This document shows, one piece after another, positions 1 to 7,671 of a stretch of DNA of 14,466 nucleotides. A program made the position numbers and the translations under genes. Source of the stretch: Bacillota bacterium. GTDB taxonomy: Bacteria; Bacillota; Clostridia; Christensenellales; Aristaeellaceae. Under the pieces are notes generated by a model, which did no database searches, was not told the origin of the DNA, and worked only from the letters and a program-made list of their open reading frames with translations. The stretch lies in assembly GCA_023398575.1 (NCBI GenBank), contig JAEWSC010000091.1, forward strand, positions 1-14,466, read 5' to 3'. Each line of letters starts with the position of its first letter. Within the stretch, counting starts at the first letter, position 1.

Positions 1-69
1 TCGTACATCCTCGATGCTTTTGCATTGCCCGGACAGCATCTCTGCCAGTGCCTGTTCCTTTTCGTGCAT
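1..69 (-). CDS. Start of a gene cut by the window edge; possible IS256-type transposase N-terminus
   Basis: Twenty-three codons are visible, beginning MHEKEQALAEML and continuing with a CKSIEDV stretch, then the window ends in frame. The start ATG follows a purine-rich GAGAGGGGAT element about 6 bases upstream on the minus strand. The short acidic helix followed by a 'SIEDV' segment resembles the N-termini of IS256-family transposases of Clostridia, which lead into a 'lmkdl' helix. This is recognition by feel from 23 residues, so the family call is weak; that a real gene starts here is likelier. An insertion sequence would fit the scrambled surroundings. Confidence 0.35.
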   Translation of the reverse strand, partial: MHEKEQALAEMLSGQCKSIEDVR

Positions 70-126
70 GGAAACATCCCCTCTCTTGGTTATTGTTCCC
101 ATTTACACGGAAATATGTACACTCTC

Positions 127-156
127 GGAAATCGAAATCCCCCCTACTCCCTCCTG
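127..156. repeat. Truncated tail of the dispersed intergenic repeat
   Basis: The segment GGAAATCGAAATCCCCCC followed by TACTCCCTCCTGC matches the right end of the repeat copies at 4751-4852 and 11723-11931. The left arm that would pair with it is missing, so this is a tail-only remnant. The rest of 70-310 shows no convincing gene or other structure. Confidence 0.5.
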
Positions 157-310
157 CTTTCCGTTCTGTGCAACGCACTATTTCAATGCTGCAAACGTGC
201 AATCATCAATCGCCCCTACCTCTGCCCCTTCTCACCCTTCAAGCCAAAACACCGCACTATGACACACTGCGCTTACATGCACCACAAATCCTTTTCCTCC
301 ATCCCATCCC

Positions 311-1807
311 TCAATACAGATCCAACAAATCATATTCATCCTCAAAAAAACCCGCTTCCGACAGAAAACCATTCTCTTTCGCATACGTATCCGCATAGCT
401 CACCCTGGTGGTCTGGATCATCAACTGCTTATCCACCCCATAAAACGCATCGTCACTTATTTTTGCCGTGCTTCTGGGAATAGTTACCCGTTCAAGGCTT
501 AAGCAATTCTCAAAGGCATGTGAACCAATCTCTTTTGTTCCCTTGGGCAGCTTTACCGTAATCAGGTTCAATGCCAGGCTAAAGGCATAATCGCCTATTT
601 TCAAGGTTCCCCCGGGCACTTTGTAAAACAGATTCTTATACCCGGCTGGAAAGGTATGCAGCATTTTTTGCGATTTATCAAACAACACGCCGTCAATCTG
701 TTCATATACGGGGTTGTCCTTTACCACATCCATCGCGTGCAGGCTGGTGCATCCCCCAAAGGCCTGCTGACCGATCAGCGTGACGCTGGCGGGGATGCGC
801 AAAGACTTGAGGCCCACACACTTGAAAAACGCATTTTCGCCAATAGAACTTACGCCTTCCGGAATGGTGATAGTCGTAAGGCTGATGCAGCCTGAAAACG
901 CTCCATTGCCGATGGAGGTTGTTCCGGCAGGGATGTATACATAAGCGAGGTTCATGCAGTTCATGAATGTATTGGGCGCAATGGTTGTCACTTTGCTCGG
1001 AATCCGTATGGATTTCAGGCTTGCGCACATGGCAAATGCATAATTTCCGATACTTTCCAGCCCGTCCGGCAGGTCAATAACCTCCAACCTGTCGCACCGT
1101 GCAAACAACCCTTCGCTGATACTGCGTATCCGTGGCGGAATATTGATGTTCTTTAAATTGTAGCAATGTCCAAATGCATCCTCGCCAATGCTCTCCAACG
1201 AATCGGGCAGTGTAACGGAGATAAGGCCTACGCAGCTAAAAAATGCATAGCCCTCAATGCTTGTCACGCCCTCCGGAATCACAATGGAGGCAATGCCTGA
1301 TTGCATAAAAGCAGAATTCCCAATGCTTGTCACACTCTCCGGCAATTCAATGGATGTTAAGCTCTCGCACAGATGAAACATCCCTTCCGGGATGGCCGTC
1401 AGACCACCCGGCAGGCGCACAGACGTAAGCTTTGTGCAATTTTGAAAAGTGTAGCTCCCAAGGCTTACGACACTGTCAGGCAAATGGATCGATTCAAAGT
1501 CTAATGATTGGAAGGCACTCTCATCAATGGTGGTCACCCCTTCGGGGACCTTTATGGAAACAATATCAGTAAAAGAAAGGATGTCCATGATGCCGATTCT
1601 TTTTACCGGATAGCCTCCCAACTCAAAAGGGATGACGATATCGCCGCCAGGCCCCCTATACCCCACCAACACGGCATAGCCGTCTTCCACCCGGTACTGG
1701 AACGGCCCATCGGAGAGAACACCCGTTTCCTGGGCATAGGCAGGGAGCAGCATAAGCGCCAGGAGCAGGGCTGCTAAGAAAAAAAGAACCGGCAGTTTGG
1801 TTTTCAT
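311..1807 (-). CDS. Secreted BspA-like leucine-rich repeat protein
   Basis: This 498-residue protein starts MKTKLPVLFF with a hydrophobic stretch to about residue 25 ending AYA-Q, a typical signal peptide. The remainder is about 14 repeats of some 23 residues with the pattern 'ip.gvtsIg..AF..C.sL..i.lP', the LRR_5 or BspA type (for example SIGENAFFKC, SIGNGAFSGC). Such proteins are exported and often bind host surfaces or other cells; this role is family knowledge, not shown here. There is no LPXTG motif, membrane anchor or cell-wall repeat at the C-terminus, which ends DEYDLLDLY, so it is probably released or loosely held. The start at 1807 is preferred to the longer frame from 1852 because GGAGG sits 7 bases before it. 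It lies downstream of the portal gene but has its own promoter. Confidence 0.9.
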   Translation of the reverse strand: MKTKLPVLFFLAALLLALMLLPAYAQETGVLSDGPFQYRVEDGYAVLVGYRGPGGDIVIPFELGGYPVKRIGIMDILSFTDIVSIKVPEGVTTIDESAFQSLDFESIHLPDSVVSLGSYTFQNCTKLTSVRLPGGLTAIPEGMFHLCESLTSIELPESVTSIGNSAFMQSGIASIVIPEGVTSIEGYAFFSCVGLISVTLPDSLESIGEDAFGHCYNLKNINIPPRIRSISEGLFARCDRLEVIDLPDGLESIGNYAFAMCASLKSIRIPSKVTTIAPNTFMNCMNLAYVYIPAGTTSIGNGAFSGCISLTTITIPEGVSSIGENAFFKCVGLKSLRIPASVTLIGQQAFGGCTSLHAMDVVKDNPVYEQIDGVLFDKSQKMLHTFPAGYKNLFYKVPGGTLKIGDYAFSLALNLITVKLPKGTKEIGSHAFENCLSLERVTIPRSTAKISDDAFYGVDKQLMIQTTRVSYADTYAKENGFLSEAGFFEDEYDLLDLY

Positions 1808-1834
1808 TTGTATACCTCCATCCATCTGATACCA

Positions 1835-1862
1835 ATTATAGGAATTATTCAAAAAATGTCAA
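1835..1862 (-). promoter_or_regulatory. Consensus sigma-A promoter of the LRR protein gene
   Basis: On the minus strand TTGACA (1857-1862) and TATAAT (1835-1840) are separated by 16 bases. Both hexamers match the consensus perfectly, and the -10 lies 27 bases upstream of the ATG at 1807. The spacing is one short of the optimum. The gene is therefore probably transcribed strongly and independently of the portal gene. Confidence 0.8.
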
Positions 1863-1902
1863 ATGTCACCCTTTGATCACCCCCTTCCCGCTCCCCGCAC
1901 GA

Positions 1903-3891
1903 TTACTCCCCCTGCATTTGATCCATCATCGGGCCGCGCATGGGTTGCCCCTGGGGCCTTCCCTGCGGCATCCCTTGCCCGCCTTCCATCATAGCCGCCA
2001 TCATTTCCTCCGGTATTTCCTCGGGCATTTCTTCCGGCCCGGCCTCCATCATCATCCCCTCCGGTGGCATACCTTCCGGCGGCATCACTCCCTGCTGCCC
2101 TTCCCCCGGCATCCCGCCGCCCGGCCCTGCACCACCGCCCAGCAACTGGGCGTACTTCTCATTGGTCTTTTGCATGTTCGCAAGCGTCATGCTCAACTGC
2201 TCGTTCTGGGCGGCCAGCTCCTCTAGCTTCTTTGTCATCATGTCGCTTTCCCGCAAAATGGGCATAATCCTGTCCTTGCCATCCACATTCATCATCTCAA
2301 ACAGCTTCGATAACGGGAAAGGCACCCCGGCCTGTGTGGCCATGCCGTAGGCCTGCATATATAGTTCGTTCTGGGCCTGCACGCGGATGGGGTTACGACG
2401 CTGCACCTGCACCTGCACCATATAGGGCGGCGGCGGCAGTACCCCGCTTTTCCTGCCATTTTGAAACAGCCGCTCGGGGCTCATGTCCACCTCCCGCTGC
2501 TCCCCACGGCTACCCACGATCAGCGTTTTGCGCTTTCTATCGTAAAACTGGGCCATCAGCCACATCACCTGCATCACCATCTGGCGAAAGCCCTGGTTCA
2601 GCGTGGCGGTGCGCATGCGGTTTTGCTTGTTCCCGGCCTCCTGCAAGGCGCTGATGGCGGATGCCGCCGTTACGCCGCCGGCGGTTTCGCCCCTGGCAAA
2701 CTGGTTCTGCCCGGAATCCATTTTCAGGTCGGTTTGCAACTGCATCATCTGCTGGGCGGCCATGCCGTTAAAAGGCGCGTGCTGCAGCCATTGCAAATTG
2801 CCGGGATCAATGTTGTCGCCCTCAATAATATCCTTGGACCAGTCGGACAGGGCCTCCTTGTCAATGCCGCAAGCCCTTCGAATCAGCAGCCGGCCCTTGC
2901 TGGCATAGCGCAGGTTGGTATCAATGTACCTGGCGTAGCGGTTGATATAGCGCATCATGGGCGCCAGCTCCTGCACCAGGCCATCGCCAACGGGAATCCC
3001 CTCGATGGGGGTAAACACATCCAGCACAAAGGGATACAGGCCGTGCTTGTAAATATCCTCATGAATGGATAAAAGCGCGCCGCCGGCGGCATACGCCACG
3101 CTTACGGTATAGCGCTTGGTTTTTGCGTCGTACAGCCGGTACCAGTATTCCATCAGCATGGCCCTGGGTTCCTCGGCGCTTGGCCGCTCCTCCTGGGCCA
3201 ATAGCACACCCACGCCATTATGCTGCCCATCCTCCGCCTGCACATAGGCCGCTTTTTCTGGATAATGGGCCGCAAAATAGCTTAGCGGATGCCACGAAAC
3301 CTTAATCAGCGCCCGGGCATCCTGAATATCCTCGGCCAGCGGGTCCCACAAAAAGGATTCAATGGGATAGCGGATGATGGCAATATTGCCCCGGCCAAAA
3401 TCCATATCCGGGTCCCAGGCAATTTGCGTGACCGCTGTGCCGGTGGACAGAAAATCCTCCACCCGGCGCTTGTGAAAAGCCTCAAAGTCGTTTTGGGCCA
3501 GCACAAAGCGCACCACATCGTTCATGTCCTCGGTCACGGGCGAAAGCTCCGGCCGCTCCGGCATGAGAATGGCCTCGGGCATGTTGTCAATCTGGTCTGC
3601 CACGCAGTTGTTGAAGGTGGATTTGAGGGTTTGCAATTGCAGCGTCGGTTCCTTTCTTGTCACCTCCTGGCCATCCACCATGTCGGTATAGGTGTGCACA
3701 TCCTGCTTGGGGTCTTGCAGGAGAATGATCTTGCGGGCCTCCTTGGCCCTGTCGTGAATTTCGCGGCAGCCATCTGTAAAGGTTGCAAGCCTGGCATACA
3801 TTTCGCCAAGCAGGCGGCGCTGATCATCGTTTAGCTTTTGTTCACCGACCACGGCCGCCATGGCCTTTTGGGCACCAAGTTCCTGGGTCAT
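1903..3891 (-). CDS. Phage portal protein (P22-like)
   Basis: A 662-residue protein that should form the ring at the unique capsid vertex through which DNA is packaged and to which terminase docks. The length and the layout suit the P22-type portal group: a helical N-terminus, the 'YPIESFLWDPLAEDIQDA' region near residue 175, an 'EGIPVGDGLVQELAPMMRYIN' region near 295, and a long helical part rich in Q, M and A (the GETAGGVTAASAISALQEAG region). Near residues 550-585 a heptad-like stretch (MMTKKLEELAAQNEQL) suggests a coiled coil, followed by a low-complexity tail very rich in Met, Gly, Pro and Glu. AAAGGAGG lies 7 bases before the ATG. No frameshift is seen. The partner TerL is 3.8 kb upstream instead of adjacent, and no capsid gene follows. 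Confidence 0.85.
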   Translation of the reverse strand: MTQELGAQKAMAAVVGEQKLNDDQRRLLGEMYARLATFTDGCREIHDRAKEARKIILLQDPKQDVHTYTDMVDGQEVTRKEPTLQLQTLKSTFNNCVADQIDNMPEAILMPERPELSPVTEDMNDVVRFVLAQNDFEAFHKRRVEDFLSTGTAVTQIAWDPDMDFGRGNIAIIRYPIESFLWDPLAEDIQDARALIKVSWHPLSYFAAHYPEKAAYVQAEDGQHNGVGVLLAQEERPSAEEPRAMLMEYWYRLYDAKTKRYTVSVAYAAGGALLSIHEDIYKHGLYPFVLDVFTPIEGIPVGDGLVQELAPMMRYINRYARYIDTNLRYASKGRLLIRRACGIDKEALSDWSKDIIEGDNIDPGNLQWLQHAPFNGMAAQQMMQLQTDLKMDSGQNQFARGETAGGVTAASAISALQEAGNKQNRMRTATLNQGFRQMVMQVMWLMAQFYDRKRKTLIVGSRGEQREVDMSPERLFQNGRKSGVLPPPPYMVQVQVQRRNPIRVQAQNELYMQAYGMATQAGVPFPLSKLFEMMNVDGKDRIMPILRESDMMTKKLEELAAQNEQLSMTLANMQKTNEKYAQLLGGGAGPGGGMPGEGQQGVMPPEGMPPEGMMMEAGPEEMPEEIPEEMMAAMMEGGQGMPQGRPQGQPMRGPMMDQMQGE

Positions 3892-4030
3892 TGGGGATAC
3901 CTCCTTTTATGTGAGTGGGTTTAACGCGTATCGCTGATACCAGCATATGAAATGCACCCTAAGCGACAAAGTCCTAAGGGGCGAACGTGAATGATTCGTT
4001 TGTTGCGCTAGAGCGGGGATAAGCCTCGTA

Positions 4031-4039
4031 TGGTATACT
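4031..4039 (+). promoter_or_regulatory. Extended -10 promoter of the first 172-residue protein gene
   Basis: TGGTATACT fits the extended -10 form TGnTATAAT. No good -35 hexamer is found at the usual distance. The same element sits at exactly the same distance (48 bases) from the start codon of the paralogue at 7033, which supports it as the real promoter. Confidence 0.55.
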
Positions 4040-4078
4040 ATGAATTGACATTTCATGAAGATATGGAGGTCCTGCTGT

Positions 4079-4597
4079 ATGCCCTATGTATCAATAGATG
4101 AACTGGAACGCTTTGAATTCCATGATGCAGAATTAATCAGCATAGAACAAAATGAACCATGCATGAAATGGATAACTAAGGGCATAAACGCCACCAAAGA
4201 GAACACACAGAATCATTTTCAGTTTGACATGTGTGTATCAGAATCAGACGTTGTTTTTGAATCAGTTGAGATAAAGAGTATTACTTTTGCAGAGATCAAA
4301 ACTTTCAATGTCAATCATGAACTGATCCAGCACGAAAAACCACGCGAAGCTAGTAAAACCGACTACACCTCTATACTTAATGAATCAACAAGCACATTTT
4401 GCTGGATACAAGGCATGTGCATGGAAAAAGCACCGGCAGACGGAAAACACAAATACGCTGCGACTTTCACACTGGATGGATGTGCAGGCTATTTTCATAT
4501 ACTGCTCCATTTTGATCGGGTGGTCATTTCATGGAATGAGTTCAGCGGTAAAGCATGGTATGAGGACGATACTTGGAAAAAGAAGAATGACACATAA
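4079..4597 (+). CDS. Unknown 172-residue protein, paralogue 1
   Basis: I do not recognise the family with confidence. The protein has no signal peptide or membrane segment, so it is probably cytosolic, with alternating beta-rich stretches. Notable motifs are ELERFEFHDAEL near the N-terminus, WITKGINATKENTQN, EKAPADGKHKYAA and FDRVVISWNEF. The early 'FHDAE' motif recalls small immunity-type proteins such as Imm50, but this is only a resemblance. The ATG at 4079 is chosen because GGAGG lies 9 bases upstream; an in-frame ATG at 4055 precedes that site. It is aligned gap-free with the protein at 7033-7551, at about 65 percent identity by hand count. It points against the flanking phage genes and has its own promoter, like a phage moron or inserted cargo. 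Confidence 0.8.
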   Translation: MPYVSIDELERFEFHDAELISIEQNEPCMKWITKGINATKENTQNHFQFDMCVSESDVVFESVEIKSITFAEIKTFNVNHELIQHEKPREASKTDYTSILNESTSTFCWIQGMCMEKAPADGKHKYAATFTLDGCAGYFHILLHFDRVVISWNEFSGKAWYEDDTWKKKNDT

Positions 4598-4671
4598 ACC
4601 ATCACCTCCCTCTTGTTCATTTACAGCACAATACAATCAGCGGGCGCTTGCTACGCCTTCTGTTTCTGTTC

Positions 4672-4692
4672 TCTCCCCGGGTCCAGGGCCCG
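4672..4692. repeat. Head-only copy of the dispersed repeat
   Basis: CTCTCCCCGGGTCCAGGGCC matches the first part of the repeat at 4751. The following sequence diverges at once, so only the head is present, about 80 bases before a full copy. Confidence 0.5.
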
Positions 4693-4750
4693 CTCCCATC
4701 TGGCTCAATCGGCGCATCGCCACACTCAGCTTCGGCCCCTGTTTCCGTTC

Positions 4751-4852
4751 CCTCCCCGGGTCCAGGGCCGGAGCCCTGGTCGGTTTAAGGGGGTTACGGG
4801 GGTGCAGGGGGCGTGAAGGGGGGGAATCGAAATCCCCCCTACGCCTCCTGCG
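4751..4852. repeat. Dispersed structured repeat, copy A
   Basis: The element opens with CCTCCCCGGGTCCAGGGC, which forms a 7-pair hairpin (CCAGGGC with GCCCTGG). A GGTTTAAGGGGGTTACGGGG stretch leads to a second, longer hairpin. Its outer arms are GCAGGGGGCGT (4804-4814) and ACGCCTCCTGC (4841-4851); its inner stem is GGGGGGA with TCCCCCC. Related copies are at 10709-10802 and 11723-11931, with fragments at 127-156 and 4672-4692. It lies between the first unknown gene and the GNAT gene. The 388-base gap 4598-4985 holds this repeat, its head fragment and a terminator, and no gene. Confidence 0.75.
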
Positions 4853-4907
4853 AAAAGAAATACACTGCGCTGTTGATATACTGCGCGATGGTGATCTGCC
4901 CATCTCT

Positions 4908-4968
4908 GAAAAATAGAAATGCGGCTCATCCAACATCCTTCACGGATCATCAGATCAACCGCATCTCT
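4908..4968 (-). terminator. Likely terminator of the AraC-GNAT operon
   Basis: On the minus strand, just after the GNAT stop, AGAGATGCGG (4959-4968) pairs with CCGCATTTCT (4915-4924) with one G-T pair. The interior can form a second small stem (ATCC with GGAT). The stem is followed by ATTTTTC. The large interior loop makes it less than ideal. Confidence 0.5.
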
Positions 4969-4985
4969 ATCTTATAAAACTATCT

Positions 4986-5459
4986 TTATAGAAGAATCTC
5001 AAACTCAAACTCGTGTTCTATGGGTATGCCATCATTCCCCCGCTCCGGCACGCCGGCTTTTAAGCGCCGCACCGCCTCAAACCCGCCGATGTGCACCGCC
5101 TTTAATGAAAACCCGTACTTCTGATAAAAGCGTATGGCCTGTGTATCATCATTGGTGGTTACCAGCCACAGCCGTTTTGCGCCTTGTACCTTGGCGGCTT
5201 CCTTCACGGTATCCAGCAGCTTAGTTCCCACCCCAATGCCCTGCACCAGGGAAAACAGCGCGGATACTTCCCATTCCGCCCCGTCCGGGCGATACACCAC
5301 CGCGCCTAAAAGCGCCCCGTCACCCTCCGCCACAAACCCCGGCAGGCTGCTTGTGTCAACCATCCGCCCACGGGTGACGATGTTCGGCCCATTCCACAGA
5401 TATTTGATGTAGGCATTCACGCTTTTGCGGTGCGCATCACCAAGGGGCTGAATCTGCAT
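4986..5459 (-). CDS. GNAT-family N-acetyltransferase
   Basis: A 157-residue cytosolic enzyme expected to transfer an acetyl group from acetyl-CoA to an amine. The acetyl-CoA pyrophosphate-binding motif A is QGIGVGTKLL at about 73-82, preceded by the beta strand EWEVSALFSL. The C-terminal NDDTQAIRFYQKYGF (about 103-117) is the typical motif B helix and turn. The substrate cannot be told. The extension after the core, ending EHEFEFEILL, is normal for single-domain GNATs. GGAGG lies 8 bases upstream, within the last codons of the AraC gene, and only 3 bases separate that stop from this ATG. The two genes should be co-transcribed and translationally coupled, so the regulator probably controls or senses something linked to this enzyme. 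Confidence 0.9.
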   Translation of the reverse strand: MQIQPLGDAHRKSVNAYIKYLWNGPNIVTRGRMVDTSSLPGFVAEGDGALLGAVVYRPDGAEWEVSALFSLVQGIGVGTKLLDTVKEAAKVQGAKRLWLVTTNDDTQAIRFYQKYGFSLKAVHIGGFEAVRRLKAGVPERGNDGIPIEHEFEFEILL

Positions 5460-5462
5460 AGC

Positions 5463-6779
5463 TCATTCCTCCAGGCACTTTATTCCCGCCTCATACCACT
5501 TGGCGGCCTCTTGAATCAACGGCGCCACCGCCCGGTTGCGCTCAGGGTCTACCCCCCAGGGCGAATGCCAGGAAAGATACGGCCTTAATTTCTCCAGCGC
5601 TTCCACCTCATGGGCAAAGCAATCCGCCGCCTTTAGCAGCGCAGCCTCCCTGGCTGGATGCTTGGGCGCTATCTCCCGCAAAAACTGCACCCCCGCAGTT
5701 CGCGCGCTGGTGTACACCTCGTGGCAGTAGGCGTCTGCCGCATCGCGCTCCTTGGTATCCGTATGGTAGGCATCAGCCCACCAGCGATAGAACTGCACAC
5801 CCTCCCGCTCATGGGGCAGAGGTGAATCTGTCTCCTTGCGCCCAAACTTCACCGCGTCCGCCAAGGCATCCGCTTCCAGCTTTTCAAGATTTGGGGTAAA
5901 CTTCTTCTCCCCAATCAGTATCGCCCCAAAGGCGATTTCGGCGGTGGCCGGCCTGTTCCAGCTTTCGCGCTCGTAATCTGTGAGGCCCTTGTAGCTGCCG
6001 CGGCCAATAAACTGCTTCTGCTCCTCATCATAGCCGCATACCACATCCCACTCCATGCTGGTAAAGGCGTGCCATACCAGCGCCGGGCGGCCCATGTCAA
6101 TCTGCGCCTTTACAGCGTCGATCATGGCGGCGGACTGGTCGTTGACATCGGGGCTTTGGCAGGGCACCTCGGTAACCTCATAGCCCAGATAGCGCAAAAA
6201 GTCGGGTGTCCAGCGGGTAAAAAAGCAGGTAGGCCGGCTGGGGCACCCGCCGCTCATGCGAAATGCCGCGCCGGACACACCCTGGATGAACGCAGGGGTG
6301 TACCCTTCCCCCAGATGATTTAAAATGATGCGCGCGCCCTCAAACAACGGCTCCGTCACCCGGTAGCGGTCCACGTTCTGAATCACCATTTCCTCATCCC
6401 CCTTTACATAGGTGGCGGATAGCGTAAAGTGCAGCCGGTAGTGCCCCCGCAGCTTCATCTGCTCCCGGCGGGCTGCTTGGGGTGTGACCCCATACAGCCG
6501 CTTGAACGCCACACAAAATGCGTCGGAGGTATCGTAGCCATAGCGCATGGCGATGTCCACAATCCGCTCCTTCGTATTTACCAGCGCAGCCGCCGCGCAG
6601 GATAGCCTACGCCGGCGAATGTACTCGGTCAGCGTTATGTTGGCCGAGAGCATAAAAATGCGCTGAAACACGGCGCTGGGGCAGGCCGCGATGCGCCCGA
6701 CCTCGTCCATATCAATGGTTCCGGTCAGGTTCCGCTCGATATAGGCCATCACTTCATTCATCTGATCGACCCAGTTCAT
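5463..6779 (-). CDS. AraC-family regulator with a large C-terminal sensor-like domain
   Basis: A 438-residue protein. Residues 5-105 form an AraC-type DNA-binding domain with two helix-turn-helix units (about 23-46 and 70-100, the second containing IVDIAMRYGYDTSDAFCVAF and the family signature end FKRLYGVTPQAAR). The C-terminal part is not the usual GyrI-type effector domain. Residues 130-285, with GGCPSRPTCFFTRW and WDVVCGYD, faintly resemble the C39-like, BtrH N-terminal fold; the catalytic histidine position appears to be Glu-Trp, so I infer a binding, non-proteolytic role. Residues 330-438 are helical and carry many conserved-looking Ala and Trp. The start at 6779 follows AGAGGTGG. A possible promoter has TTGACG at 6831-6836 with a poorly spaced AT-rich -10. 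It is the first gene of a two-gene operon with the GNAT gene. Confidence 0.85.
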   Translation of the reverse strand: MNWVDQMNEVMAYIERNLTGTIDMDEVGRIAACPSAVFQRIFMLSANITLTEYIRRRRLSCAAAALVNTKERIVDIAMRYGYDTSDAFCVAFKRLYGVTPQAARREQMKLRGHYRLHFTLSATYVKGDEEMVIQNVDRYRVTEPLFEGARIILNHLGEGYTPAFIQGVSGAAFRMSGGCPSRPTCFFTRWTPDFLRYLGYEVTEVPCQSPDVNDQSAAMIDAVKAQIDMGRPALVWHAFTSMEWDVVCGYDEEQKQFIGRGSYKGLTDYERESWNRPATAEIAFGAILIGEKKFTPNLEKLEADALADAVKFGRKETDSPLPHEREGVQFYRWWADAYHTDTKERDAADAYCHEVYTSARTAGVQFLREIAPKHPAREAALLKAADCFAHEVEALEKLRPYLSWHSPWGVDPERNRAVAPLIQEAAKWYEAGIKCLEE

Positions 6780-6984
6780 GCGCCATCCACCTCTTGGGTA
6801 CAGTATATAAAAGGAAGATACTGATTGTCCCGTCAATTCTGGAACAGGATTTGCGGGGTTTTGGAAAATTGTTTCCAGTTTGATGCATTTGAAACCAGTG
6901 TAGTGCAAAGCCCTGAATATGTCAATTTGGAGTTGAAGCAAATGGTACTTGCCAGCCCAGCACATATACGAGGGTGCGCTCACA

Positions 6985-6993
6985 TGGTATAAT
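6985..6993 (+). promoter_or_regulatory. Extended -10 promoter of the second 172-residue protein gene
   Basis: TGGTATAAT is a perfect extended -10 element, 39 bases before the ATG-side leader and 48 bases upstream of the ATG at 7033. The leader from here to the start codon aligns without gaps with 4031-4078, sharing ATGAAGAT, TGGAGG and TGCTGT blocks. No clear -35 is seen. Confidence 0.6.
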
Positions 6994-7032
6994 TTGAAGC
7001 AGCGTTTTATGAAGATTTGGAGGCCATGCTGT

Positions 7033-7551
7033 ATGCAATATATTGCAATTGACGAACTGGAGCACTTTGAATACCATGATGCGGAAATTGTCAGTATCGA
7101 ACGGAAAGAGCATTGCATGAAATGGATAACGAGGCACATTAACGCTACCAAAGAGAATACACAGAATGGTTATCCAACTGATATGTGTGTTGCCGAAGCA
7201 GAGATTATTTATGAATCGGTTGAAATACAGAGTATTATTTTTGCTGGGTCCGGAACTCTCAATGACAATCATGAGTATATTCAACTTGAAAAACCACGGG
7301 AAGCTAAACCTAGCGAGTTCACATCGATACTAAGCGACTCGTTAAGCAACTATTGCCGGATACATGGCATGGGCATGGAAAAAGCACCGCCAGACGGAAA
7401 GCATAAATACGCTGCGTCTTTCACAATAGATGGAGGTGCAGGCATTTTCGATATAATGCTCGACTTTGATCGGGTGGTCATTTCGTGGAATGAGTTTAAC
7501 GGTATAGCATGGTATGAGGAAGATGATTGTAAAAAGAGGCGAGGCCTATAA
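7033..7551 (+). CDS. Unknown 172-residue protein, paralogue 2
   Basis: It has the same length as the protein at 4079-4597 and aligns to it without gaps, about 111 of 172 residues identical by hand count. The best-kept blocks are WIT..INATKENTQN, ESVEI.SI.F, EKAP.DGKHKYAA.F and FDRVVISWNEF; the C-terminus is basic in both. The function is unknown and the fold appears soluble. ATG at 7033 is preferred because GGAGG lies 9 bases upstream; the longer in-frame reading starts before the promoter. It converges with the large terminase gene and diverges from the AraC gene. Substitutions between the copies are largely conservative (V/I, F/Y, D/E), which suggests both have been under selection and that neither is decaying. 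Confidence 0.8.
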   Translation: MQYIAIDELEHFEYHDAEIVSIERKEHCMKWITRHINATKENTQNGYPTDMCVAEAEIIYESVEIQSIIFAGSGTLNDNHEYIQLEKPREAKPSEFTSILSDSLSNYCRIHGMGMEKAPPDGKHKYAASFTIDGGAGIFDIMLDFDRVVISWNEFNGIAWYEEDDCKKRRGL

Positions 7552-7563
7552 GCCCTCACCGGC

Positions 7564-7598
7564 TCCGAAGGTTTCCAAAGGTCCGAAGGTTTCCAAAG
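7564..7598. repeat. Tandem 18-base direct repeat
   Basis: TCCGAAGGTTTCCAAAG occurs at 7564-7580 and again at 7582-7598, one base apart. It lies between the convergent unknown gene and terL. Immediately after come GACC...GGTC and a GCTCC-CGCA-GGAGC hairpin (7621-7634), then GAAATCCCCCCC resembling the tail of the dispersed repeat. The stretch may act as a bidirectional transcription stop, but no clear T-run is present. Confidence 0.65.
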
Positions 7599-7671
7599 CC
7601 GACCGGAAAGCCCTTTGGTCGCTCCCGCAGGAGCGAAATCCCCCCCGTTCCGCATTAATATAATTCATGCT

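Noticed and set aside
14..483. Overlapping plus-strand reading frames at the left end
   Set aside because: Compositionally biased, no ribosome site, partly antisense to the LRR gene; no family resemblance.
1873..3834. Long plus-strand frames opposite the portal gene
   Set aside because: Mirror frames of a GC-rich coding region; His, Leu and Pro rich without motifs.
3928..3940. Short inverted repeat GTATC-GCT-GATAC before the portal gene
   Set aside because: Only five pairs and no clear promoter next to it; likely chance.
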